DNA of 64,000 nt from Todiramphus chloris collaris (Eukaryota > Chordata > Aves > Coraciiformes > Alcedinidae): contig JANVCC010000261.1 of assembly GCA_025345505.1 (NCBI GenBank), positions 2,127,486 to 2,191,485 on the forward strand, read 5' to 3'. Every line of letters begins with the position of its first letter. Position 1 is the stretch's first letter. The notes under the pieces were generated by a model, which had not been told where the DNA came from, did no database searches, and saw only the letters and a list, made by a program, of their open reading frames with translations. This document shows positions 1-11,000 of this stretch, one piece after another. The position numbers were made by a program, and so were the translations under genes.

Positions 1-150
1 TACCTGAGTATGCCCAGTAACCACAGGAAAACAGCACAGAAAAAGTGTTGTAGAAGCCAAAAAGTAATAAAGGGCCCAATGAAAACCAGTGAACTTGCCT
101 CTATTGACATCAGTCTGTGGCCTGATTTAGCTGATGTGTATTGTGCTTAC

Positions 151-283
151 CTGGAAGAACAGGCTGACCCTGCTGTAAAACAGGAATCTCCATAGATGTT
201 GCCCCATCGGCCTGGTCCCAGGCCAGCCATCGATGCGCAGGGAAAAAAAACTGCTCCCCTGAGAAAAGGTTCAGCAACTGCAC
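151..283 (-). CDS. PLAT/LH2 domain exon C (C-terminal part)
   Basis: This 133-nt exon has acceptor ggtgctgtttag and donor ccag|gtaagc. It encodes 44 codons plus one base. The peptide begins VQLLNLFSGEQFFFPAHRWL, followed by AWDQADGATSMEIPVLQQG. This matches the end of LOXHD1-type PLAT units (v.L..l.tGe.y.Fp..RWLa.deDDg...rElpv). Exons A, B and C total 384 nt (128 codons), and the unit starts and ends in phase 1, so it is a symmetrical module that could be repeated. Because the exon ends on a donor, the transcript must continue past the left edge of the window. The longer ORF over this region (147-344) is in a different frame and is not the real reading. Confidence 0.88.
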
Positions 284-2750
284 CTAAACAGCACCAAGAA
301 TTGCAATTTGAGTGGCTGATCTCAGCCCGGATAGAACAGAACATAAAATGTGTGGGATGCTGTTAAAATCTGTGTAGGTAGAGCTCTGTGGCACGATCAC
401 AAAACCATGGCTTTGGGGCATGCCTGCTCCCCAGATCCAGCTGACCCGAGTCTGACTTTCTTTTTCTTTTTTTTTTTCAGCCAAGTTTGAAAGTGCAGGG
501 CAGAGTAACTCAGGTGCAGCTGGCATATCCACATGGGCTGGCACTAGGTGGCATGACTTACCAAACACGGAACTTCTCACTTGGAAGCTTGGCAATGCTT
601 CTGGTTCTATTCCTTTAACTTATTTTCTTAACAGAACAGGAAATAAAGGAACAGGTTTTGATTCTTCAGCACTGCTTGTGACCTAAATAAACTGTGAAAG
701 TGCTAGCCCCAGCACCAGCCCGCCCCACACAGTTTTCTTCTGTGCCCAACTTTCTGCATTTTACAGCAGTAAAAGGACCATATGCACATGAACTGAAGAA
801 GGGAAGGAGCTCTAGTTATTTTGTACTTCAAAGTACTCCTCAGTAAGCACCTCAGAGGCTGCTGTATATTAGAATAGTCCCTAATTATGCTAATTTATAC
901 TAGTAGCTACACTTGATTTTGGACCAGCAGAAAGAAGCAAAACCACTTTACCTGTAATTTCACTCCTGCTCTGTGCTTTGCAGAATCTTATCTCCTTAAT
1001 TAGAATATTGAACAAATTTGGAAACACCGAACAAATTCAGAAACACTGGAAACACTTTTATCACTTCTACTGCTTGAATAGTAAACTTTAAAGAAAGAGA
1101 TTTATCTTGTCTGAAAAATCTGGCACATCTTGGACTGTCAGCTTTACTGAGGGATCTTGGAAAGGGTGTTAGAGAAGCAGCACCCTATGGTCATTGGCAG
1201 GCCTGATGCCATCTCAGTGCTGAGACAGCCACAGAAACCACGGGGTGCTGATGGAGGACTAGCATGCCTAACTACCAGAAAAGCTCTGCAGCTGTAGAGC
1301 ACTCTCTTCATTTCAGATCTTCCATTAAAAAAATGCAGATTTCCCAAAGAACAATGATGTTAAGTGTCTGACCAGAAGGTTGCTTCTCTTCTGTGAAGCC
1401 TACAAATTAGTGGCTGTGCTCCTTTGTCTCCATGCAACACAAAACACTTGGGTACTTGTAGAGTGTGTTTGGTTGAATGTATTTCTCTTCTTTAACTTTG
1501 TGCCCAAAGTTGCAAAGAGGGAATGAGTCAACCCTGGCTGATGAATCACTGCCTAAGAGCTGTGCTTGATTGACTGAGATTTGGTAAGGAACAAAAAAGT
1601 ACAATTTCTAAGCCAAGACTCAGTGAGAATCCTTCTTTTAAAATGTTACTCTTGATTTCATTAAATATATCCTGCCTAGGAAGTGTGAAGGGGAATAATA
1701 ACTGCTCATTTTCTCTTTCCCTTTTTTGTCAGACTTCTTTAATATCTCAATTTAAATGGGTGTGTCTTCTACAAAGCAGGCAGTGCAGCCTCCCTTCATG
1801 GAGGATGATGTACAACAAACATTCAAAGGTCCATTTGTTGAGTCAGACTTTATGATAATCAAAACTTCTAATACCAAGATTAAGCAGACAAATGAACCTT
1901 TTCTATAAGAGAAAATCCACTGTTCTCTTCTAGCTTCTCAACTCAGATACACTTCAGAAATTTCTGGCAACCTGTCCCTCTGTCTCACAGAACAAAGCTG
2001 AGGTATTTCCTACCTTTTCACTGCTTACACACACATTTATGAGAAAAAAAAAATAGCGAGGAACAGAAGAAAAAAAAAGTACCTTAAGTGATATTCTGAC
2101 TCGTACATTCCCCAGAGCAGCACTAATGTTAAGGATAAAAGCCAGACCCTTTCATTCCCAGACCAAAAAACCTGTAACAACTGAAGCCTGAAACGGAACT
2201 AGCTGATTCCCTTTGCTTTATCATCTCTGCTTTACCCAAATCAAGATCTTTCTAAAATAAGTAGGGAAAAAAACCTGTTACTGTTCTTTACTCCTCAGAG
2301 ACACAGAACTAGAAACATATGCAATGTAGCTCTGGTATTGTGCATAAGGACCCAGAGTCAGCCCCAGATTTGAGGAGGACTTGGCATTGAACTTCAGTTC
2401 AGTGACTTTCTGAGTTTCAACAAACTCTAGACACTCCGTGGCATACCAAGACTGGAGAAGACTCAGACCACAGCAGCCACCTTAAGCAGTCTTTCTTGTT
2501 GCCCAGCCACACATTTTTAAAGACACAATGTACAGCTCCCACTAAACTGCAACCAACCAAGACATACCATCATAAGCTGCCTTTAATTCCACACAAAACC
2601 ACTCCTTCATAAATAATCTCTAAAATGAAGCTGCAAGCACTTGGTGAGGTTAATATACTTATCCTAGGGATTTCTTTCTGACTCATACTTTGACTCCACT
2701 GTCATGGTGACTGCTTTTAGAAAGATAAAATTCTTTCTCCCTGTTTTTAC
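284..2750 (-). other. Intron of the PLAT gene (B to C)
   Basis: This intron of about 2.5 kb is AT-rich. I found no additional exon with PLAT motifs; exons B and C already join seamlessly within the domain, so none is needed. Plus-strand ORFs such as 1643-1855 have no recognisable content. Confidence 0.75.
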
Positions 2751-2837
2751 CTCTTCACAGTGCCAGGCAGGGGAGTTTCCAGTGTTCGTGTGTCCTATGC
2801 GTATTTTGTAGAGATGTCCTATGTTTCCAGTATTAAT
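2751..2837 (-). CDS. PLAT/LH2 domain exon B (middle)
   Basis: This 87-nt exon of 29 codons starts and ends on whole codons. The acceptor is gtttcttttacag and the donor is gag|gtaaaa. The peptide begins INTGNIGHLYKIRIGHTN and ends SPAWHCEE. This is the central PLAT signature, usually written as lG.LyKirIGHDNtG...sWfc.eV. One departure is Thr where the family generally has Asp in GHDN, a site often linked to metal or loop structure. The exon continues exon A (ending DIFT) and is completed by exon C (starting VQLLNL). It is too short to appear as an ORF and was found by searching for the motif. Confidence 0.9.
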
Positions 2838-4846
2838 CTGTAAAAGAAACTACTGATGAAACACAGAACATTTGTTAAAAGGAAGACATGCAACAGAAAG
2901 TCGTTTAGTAACTGTCAGATGACACTTTTGTTTATAGAAATTAAATATTCTGCTATTTAAACAAGTGTTTCCAAAATACCTTTGCTTTGGATAATCATTA
3001 GAAGCTTGGCTCTTTTAAAGGGTAGCTCTTCAAAAACCTGTTGGCCTGCCAATCCCACTTAAATGGCTTCAGGATGCTACTGCAGCATTGTTCCCCACTG
3101 AATACTGGGCTCAGTGAGAGATGAAGACAGACTGTGTGACTAAAAAGCAACAGAATCTTGATCTTTAAACCTGTCTCAGTTTAGCACCTATACCACTGAC
3201 CTGCTACAAAACTGTTTCTGTCTCCCAAGCACCTCCCACATACCTCTGAGTTTCTCCCTACCCCTCCAGCAGGGTATGCCTTACAAGTTTGGAACCAATT
3301 CTGTTCAGCTTTGATGTTTATTTTCACAAATAATTTTAAGTAAATCAACTTAAAACACTGTACTTGAAAGATTAGTTTCTAGGCAGGCTGGATGAGTGTG
3401 TCCAGTACAGATAACAGGCTGCTGAGGGAATAACTTTGCATGAAGGTCATTCAAACAACTAGTTATGAACTTAAGTGTAGGAATATAAAGCTTATCTTCA
3501 AGGAACTGGAGACACACCATAAGTGTCTTCCCTTCTTGCTATATAATTTTTTTTCTTATTATGTAGGCTGGACTTGCCATCCTTCTGTTGTTTTCTGTAG
3601 AATTCATTTTCATGTTTTCATTTACAGTGTAGAGGTGGGTGTGAACCGAGTTCTCTGTATCATGAACTTCCCTGAACCCAATGTTAGAAACAATAGAGAG
3701 ACAGAGCAGAGCAGACAGACCAAAGTTAACTGAGATCGATCAGACAGCACAAGCAGAAAGGATTTTTTCTTTCTACATATTTCAGAGTACACTCCTTAAT
3801 TATATTAATTGCTATGGTTCCTCACCTAAGAGAGGAATCCTACATCCCAAACCAGGAACTGCCTCCAGATTTTGCATTTAAAAATTATTGGAGATGAAAT
3901 TAATTACAATAATAGGAGCAGGAAACAGAATCAAGACCATCTGATTGTAAAGAGGTTATCTTTATCCATCAGGTACTTGGTTACTGAATGTATCTACTTC
4001 TTCTAATCTTACAACTGTGGGGTTTTTTACATCACAGATGGAGAATGAGATACTCTCAGAGGTGCTGGATTCCTCTGAGAAACTCCATCGGGCTGAAGAG
4101 GGCTAAGAACTGCATTTCCTACATCCCAAACAGCTACAATGCTATTGTAGGAAAGGTGAGCTCTTCATCAGTGCTCCCATTATATACCTTTTCTCAGAAG
4201 GGGACTTGCTGTGCTGGGTACTAACAAGCACCTGTTTGTTACACAGATCTATAGCTTGCATCTGCTAGAGACACCCACTGACAACCCCATAGAGATGGTC
4301 AAGCTAGGCAGCTTTTGATGTTATGATATTTTGATATTACGACCTATTCTGGCTCACTTAAATCACTGTGCCACAAGACTGCTGGGGGAGAAATTTGTTT
4401 GTTTATCTGGGAGCAGAAGCAGCTTCAGACAGACAGACTTTATTACAGGTATAAAAATTGCCATTATTTAAATAAAGCAGTAAGTATTCAACAAAGCTAA
4501 AAATTTACTCCGCATCCTACTTCTTCATTTCCTCATTTCATTTTTAATACTGTAGCCCCATTCCATGTTCAAAACCTAAACAGGTATCTGTTGTTCTATA
4601 TTTTTTTGGGCACAACGTAAATTAACCAGTAGTTCTTAGACAAGAAATATGTTGGATCAAATCAGCTTTGGATAGGTGAGTGGGAAAGGATACTAAATTT
4701 AGTTTTACATGTAAGTCCTGTTTCTTGTTTCCAGATATACGTGCCATACAAAAAACTGACTGTCTTTTAATCACATAGATTTTGAAATGTCAGGCAATCT
4801 GGCAGGATATAAGATGAGGGCAACGTGATGAATATAGACTACTTAC
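2838..4846 (-). other. Intron of the PLAT gene (A to B)
   Basis: This intron of about 2.0 kb lies between phase-0 junctions. It is AT-rich, with no repeat family I can name. Plus-strand ORFs at 3440-3733 and 3988-4224 lack domain features and are considered chance. Confidence 0.75.
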
Positions 4847-5010
4847 TGTGAAGATGTCTTCATTGCCTCTCTGAAATAATTTTCCTTCCTCTCCATCCAG
4901 AAAAAAAGGCCCTGAACTGCTGTGATCCCCATAGAATGTAATATAAACCTTTGAGGTTGTTCCTGCAGATGGCACATCACTGGTGAGGACTGACACCTTC
5001 CATTTCCTAA
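4847..5010 (-). CDS. PLAT/LH2 domain exon A (N-terminal half)
   Basis: This 164-nt exon is bounded by acceptor tatcttttggtag and donor aca|gtaagt. After two bases completing a split codon it encodes 54 residues starting RKWKVSVLTSDVPSAG, then TSKVYITFYGD, and ending QRGNEDIFT. This is the first half of a PLAT (lipoxygenase homology, LH2) domain: the opening beta strand with its GAGT-like turn, the vYItlfG strand, and the RG.eDiFt strand typical of LOXHD1-type repeats. The donor is phase 0, matching the next exon at 2751-2837. The exon is 3.0 kb beyond the RP1 stop on the same strand. It can be spliced in frame from RP1 exon 3 (a+tt gives Ile) or from the signal-peptide-like exon at 5952-6048 (g+tt gives Val). 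PLAT domains usually bind lipids or membrane proteins. Confidence 0.9.
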
Positions 5011-5951
5011 CTACCAAAAGATAAAAAGACTCACTGAATTACTTAAACTCTGGATTCTTAAGCAAAATATGCACTTCAGTAATCAAAATTCTAAATAATA
5101 TGAGTGAAAGAATACAGAAATAGGTATTTTACAAAATTGCATCAGGCAAATATGGAATTTGCTACATTGGGCAAGGAAAAGTCAAGAAATGTCAGGGTGC
5201 ATTCACATCTTTCACTTTGCATCTGCCATAGGACTAAATCAAATTTACAGGGACATAGAACACTTCTCAAACACAGTTTTGAAATACTGTATTAAACCAT
5301 ATTAAGCGTGGCTTTCAGTTTACTTTGGATACATCACCTCTTCCCAGTGCAGTGCTGCATAAAGACAGGATGCAGGCTTGCAGCAAGCTCGCTCTGGAAT
5401 TACAAACTCATCATTTCAAGCACTAGGATCTCTCAAAGCAAATCAGCTCTGCTGAAAGAGACATCCTCAAGAGAGGATCTGTGTCTCTGCAAAGGTGTGA
5501 TGGGCCGTGCAGCTCTAACAGCTTGTCTGGAATCCACTGAAGGATTACCAACTTATTCTCACACTGTGCTGTTGGCATTAGACCCTGAAATATCAGTACT
5601 CCTTCCAGACTTACATTTGATAATTATCAAGACCAAGTATATGGATTTAGAGTTTGGGTTTTGGAGTTTGAATATCAGTGGTGTGGAATTCAAGGGAAAT
5701 GGTATCACTGAGACATGGCTCATAACAGAAAGAAATATTGAGAAAACACCCTCACTCCCAATGTTTCTAATTAGCTGACAGCCATCTCAAACTTTACACA
5801 TTTAAGCACCTCCTGAGCTTGCTAAGATCTTTTTGGACCCCTGCTTAATATCACTGTCTCTTAAAAGAGAACCTTCCTTCAAAGTACCTCAGCAGTAATA
5901 AAGGGCCCTACTGACTACAGAAGCCCCCCATCATCTAATGACACATTTTAC

Positions 5952-6048
5952 CTGTATTAGTGACTTTGCCCTCCAGCACAGTATCTGTGATCTCATCTGC
6001 TCTGGCTAAACCACTGAGAAATAACACAGCAATGATGAGTGAGCTCAT
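5952..6048 (-). CDS. Candidate signal-peptide first exon for a secreted PLAT protein
   Basis: Read on the minus strand, the ATG at 6048-6046 opens 32 codons beginning MSSLIIAVLFLSGLARA, followed by DEITDTVLEGKVTNT. It then meets a good donor (acag|gtaaaa) at 5951-5950 with one base left over (phase 1). The hydrophobic core of about nine residues and the Ala-Arg-Ala before an acidic mature start look like a secretory signal peptide, although the n-region lacks a Lys or Arg. An in-frame TAA lies 16 codons upstream, so the ATG is the natural start; its Kozak context is weak (T at -3). The next exon downstream, 4847-5010, needs exactly one base from its predecessor, so the two join in frame (g+tt gives Val). 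I do not recognise the leader. It could be chance, and no promoter was identified. Confidence 0.45.
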
Positions 6049-7958
6049 CAAGACACAATGAATTTTGTGTTTACTGACTCCTTGAGATACTTAAAATAGA
6101 TCTGTCTGTCTTAAACTCCAGGCAATAAATTACCCTGTAGTTCTGTTGTGAGGTTCAGCAAAACCACTTTTAGTTGGAGTGGCATTGAATATTTTCAGTG
6201 CTAGCCATGGGCATTTTCTTAAAGGAGTCACTGAACATTAACTTTCCAAATGTAGGTTTTATTTCTGTATTGACATGGCCAAAGGATGAAAAAAACCACT
6301 GATACTCTTCACCTGGAGCAGTTCTAAAACACACAAAGGAGGACGCCAAAAAACATGGAGATGGAGGGAAGAAACAAGGCCAGCATCAGAAATAACACAC
6401 AGCTATTTGGTGTGAAATACATTAGACAATATACTATTCCTTCAGGGTTGTAATGTTAGTTTATTACATAAATTACACTGCTTCAAACATCAGAAATGTA
6501 TCCATTATTTAGGGGGAAATATACCTGTCATTGGACTCCAAAAAAAAAAAGAAAAGAAAAGACTGTTTCTAGGTTTCCTGCCTGTACTGTAAATCCCTTT
6601 TGCTTCAGATCCAACTTCTACTTCCCGTCCACGTGCCTTCTGTCCCACGAGGAGACAGTCAAAGTCTCTAAGCCAAAAGGGATTTGTGTTGGTCTTTAAT
6701 TAGGCGCCCAGTCTGGATAACCAAAGGATCATCATCCAGGGCTTATCGCAGCATGTACATGCCACTTAGTTTAGACACGGTCTCCACAAAATGGCCAAAT
6801 TCTCATTCTCTAACTGAAAAATAACACTTCCCTTCTTCAGGTAGTATCTCTCACTTCATCCACAGCAAAGCAAGGTACTGTGCAGTGTTAGGGTTTCAAA
6901 TCTAACCAAGAATCTGAAATACTCTGACTAATCACCATATACATTCAATATTTTGCAATTTTACATTTCAAATCTTTTCCTGAGAATTGTAAACCATGTA
7001 AGTGCTTACTATGCACACATAATATTAAAAAAAATGCTGTAAACAGGTATCCAAATTCTAATTAGAGATTTAAAGGTCCTGGAACATATTACTTATACTT
7101 TGGAATCTCACAGTACAACATATTTACAAAAACAAACAAAGGAAAAAAAGACACAGACCACATTTAAAGTACAGAGGTTGAAGAACACACAACTTAAACT
7201 TGTAGTGTATGTAGAACAATTTTAAGAGGAAGCAGAGCTGCCGTAGAAGGGAATATGGCAAGGACAGTCAGGAAGTCCATTGACACACAGTCTCACTTCC
7301 CAGTTCCTGCAGGATCCCAGCGGCTCCTCTTCTAGTATCCTCTGGTAAAAGAGGCAAACTTCATTTGGAGTCTGGATGATCCCACGTACAGGCTAGAAGA
7401 TCTCTTTACTCACATAAATATTCTAACGTTGGCCTTCAAAAACTCAAATAGGATCTTGATAATATTAATCTATATAAAATTAACATGACTTCTGCCTCCT
7501 ACTTTTCGTTGTACTACAGTGAATAGCATTTCCTACTTTTTCATCTCCAATTAAACCTATCAGTTGATTTTGCTCTGGAAAAAGCACTTCTACTGAAAGA
7601 CAATTCTCAAACCCTTTCTTAAATATCATAACTACAGGAATCTTATCTTAGAACTTGGGCAGGTATTTCAGAATTTCAGTTCTCTGTTCTAACGAGCAGT
7701 AGTTGTTTCTCTACAAATAAGATGCTTGGTATATAACAGAATATCTCTGAACAGAAAACAGATAACACTTCAGGGAACAATTGTTTTTTAACCAAGAAAT
7801 CACTGTCTTAGAAGCACAGCTTTTCTTCCTATATTGGTTCCCATAAAAATCTAAAGTAATTCTCTGTATTTCATCTAGTATATACAACTGTGATTTATAT
7901 TTATCTAGGTCTGGGCTGTATTCACATTGGGAGTTTTATGGGGTGTGGCATTCAGCAG

Positions 7959-7964
7959 TTTATT
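7959..7964 (-). terminator. Possible RP1 polyadenylation signal (AATAAA)
   Basis: Read on the minus strand, AATAAA lies about 67 nt after the RP1 stop codon. Another AATAAA is at 6460-6465, about 1.57 kb after the stop. Mammalian RP1 3' UTRs are longer than 70 nt, so the proximal signal may not be the main one. The stretch 6100-8030 is otherwise AT-rich and is probably 3' UTR plus spacer; no recognisable protein is encoded there. Confidence 0.35.
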
Positions 7965-8030
7965 TTGTGATTTTTTTTTTTTATCTAGAGATGTTTTCAC
8001 TAAGCTACTGCTATAGAGATTCCAAGATCT

Positions 8031-11000
8031 CTACTTCAAGTCATCTTTGCTGTTTTCATTGTCTGTTCTACTGAAGCAAACTTCATCTTCATCTTCTTCA
8101 GTAGGAAAGGCATTTTCATTTTTCAGATTGTCAGAGGCATGACGTTCGGTGTTATTTAAAGAAGTGTCACACTTCAGAAATGTTTCAGAATGACAGGTTT
8201 CTGCTGGATCTGCCAACATGGGAGGAAATTTTTCTCCAACAATAAAAATTAGACTTGTTCTTAGGGTTTGGCATATTTTTGGGTTTCTGTTGGGTAGCTC
8301 GCTACTTGTGCCTACCACAAGACCGCTGGGTGTGTGTTGGGATACAGTATTTTGACAGTTGCTGACTTCCTCAGGTTTTACATTCATATCCTCTATAACA
8401 TGTAACTTCCCTAAACTGCTTGGGTCTTTCAGAGATGAAGATGCAAGTATGCCAAAGTTGCTAATAAAATCTAAAGTGTTATTAGCATAAAACCTATTAA
8501 AAATATTATTGGCAATCTTGTTGATACAGTTATTCTTCAGAGTCACACGATTATTTTTGTCTGTTATCAAATCTTCACCCGACCATTGTAAATATTCATG
8601 CTTTTTGGGCAACAAACACGGAGCCAGCTGGTTCTCAATATCAGATGCTTTTTGGTAAGCACATCCTCTCTGTTTCTCGTTAATTGGCGTTACTGTCACC
8701 ATCAGTATTGGACAATGTTGGCCACATATAGCATGGAGTTTATCCAGAGAATCTTCCTCCCGAAGAGCACTTCTGTTAGCATTACTATCATCAGTCGGCT
8801 GAGACTGTACGGGTTCATCATTTAAAGGCTGTTCCAGTGGGTGCACCTTGTTATCATGCAATCTAAATTCTACAGATGTAAAGGTTGGAAAATTGGTATC
8901 AGCCTGTGTGGAAGTAGAACCTACCATGACTGATGGTTTGGTCTTTTCTTTATTTACTGCAGGAAGGGAAGTGCTCTTACCATTGCAGCTACGTTTGCTT
9001 TTTGTACTGAGGTCATCCCGAAAGGGGTCTGAATCACTGTTATGAGGTATATTGAAGTAGTTGCAGAAATTTTCAGAGGGTTTAGCCATGTCTTCAAGTT
9101 CTGAAGAAGAGATTTCGTTAAGGACAGGATACTGATTCAGATTGCCAAAGTGTGAGTATGGGACATCATCACTGTTAGTATCAAGGACTGTGTCTGTTGA
9201 CGTTGTATCCAAATTACCATACATTCCAACCTGTTCAGGTGGTGATCGTCTTATCAGATGATTTTCTTTGAGAAGCCATTTGCCTTTATCTATCAATATT
9301 CCTTCATCTTCTTTAGGTCTTACACTAGGTTGACAATGTTGCACTGGAGATTCCCCTGAATGGTCATCAGTATAACACGTCTCTTTTCTGCTATGAGTAG
9401 ATTGTGGTGTTGGTAAAGAATTGTTTTCTCCTCTCGATATAGTGTCTCCTTTGGTTATGTTTACTGGAAATTCTTGCAAAGAATGGGACAATTTCTCTGC
9501 AGAACAAGACCTAGATTCTTTAGAAAAGTGGAATTCTTCGGTGTCCTTTTGAAGTGCTTTAGGCAAATAGGGAAATCCTTTGTTAAAGTCAGGCTTAAAT
9601 GAAGCTTCATTCTTGCCATAAAGGCGTTCAATAGTTCTTCTTACATAGCCGGTATTATAATGTTTTTCAAGTAGTGCTTCGTCACCGCTTCCATTGGTCA
9701 AATCACTGGATGCTCTAAGGTTATCATCACTGTCTTCAGAATCTGGCCTGTAATCTGACCAGTCTGAAGTAGCAGGACTTTTTAAGCATTTTTTTAGTTG
9801 AGGAGGGTCTGCACACATTTTCTTGTCTAGTTCTGCTACTTGCAATTTCTGTTCTCCTTCACTCATATCACATTCTGTACCTTGCTTTGATTCGTAACAA
9901 AATGATAATGGAGAGATTGTAGATAACCTCTCAGACGTTTCCTCACAAATTTCAGTATCTTCCTTGTCTTCCTGTAGAGAATAATCCTCATTATTATATT
10001 CTACAGAGGTTTCAGCAGCTAGTTTAGGTTGGTTATTTGAGTTTTCATCATTACCTGACAACTTTGGATCAACTTTCTCATCTTCACTTTTATCAGTAGC
10101 AACATGTACAATACATTTTTCACCTTCTACCTCAGATGTATCCTGATCTAAACCACAATTTTTATCATTAGAAGTTACACTATGAACTGTTGAGTTAGGT
10201 TCTACTGAAGTTTCTGACTCTTCATAAGTGAATGATGTATCAGTGTCTTTATCTTGATATTTTTCACATAGGCTATCAGGCATTTCTTCATTTCTTTCAG
10301 GTGTCTCTATAGCTGATGCAAGGCTACAGGTATTTGAATTAGTATTGGCATATTGACCATCTAGCTGTGTTTTGGAAGCACTCAAGTCAAAAGTCTCTGC
10401 TTCTCCACAAAGATATTTCTGTGTATCAAAACAGCTTTCTAATTCACCAATTGATTTTAGAGCTTCTTCAGAATTTACACTGTCCTTTGGAATACAAGGC
10501 TCAACTGATTTTTCATTTTCATGCAAATGTATACCATTATGAATTTCAGATATGGGTATATTCTCATGGCATTGTATGGAGTCCTGCCTTTTGAGTTCCC
10601 TCCCAAAGTGTAGTAAGTTATTTTCTGTTGGTTGTTGAAAATGTGAGAAAACAGTCTTCAGTTCATCAGCTTTTTCCGTGACCGTAGTTTGTTTCAGCAA
10701 TTGTAACTGTGTAAATATCTCAGAACAGCTACAGGTAGTTTTCTGCATATCATCTTTGATTGTCCCAATCAAACTCTCTCTCAGATTCAGTACAAGCAGC
10801 CAAGCTAGGAGGACATTGGAGGAAGAACCAAAAGTTGAAGGAGAAATTTCTGAAAATCTGCAAGCTTTTCCTATACATCCACTGTGTTCTTTCTGGAGAC
10901 CAAGCAAGGTTGACTGTAGCTCATGAAGCAACAAGCTAGACACACAGTTATTCTGAAGATCAATTCCCATTTTCTCATTAATGATTGTGCAATCAACTTG

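Noticed and set aside
147-344. 65-codon minus ORF overlapping the PLAT exon C
   Set aside because: It is in a different frame. Only the alternative frame gives the PLAT sequence and matches the splice phases.
5308-5778. 156-codon plus-strand ORF
   Set aside because: No domain, antisense to the PLAT gene region, and no splice or promoter support.
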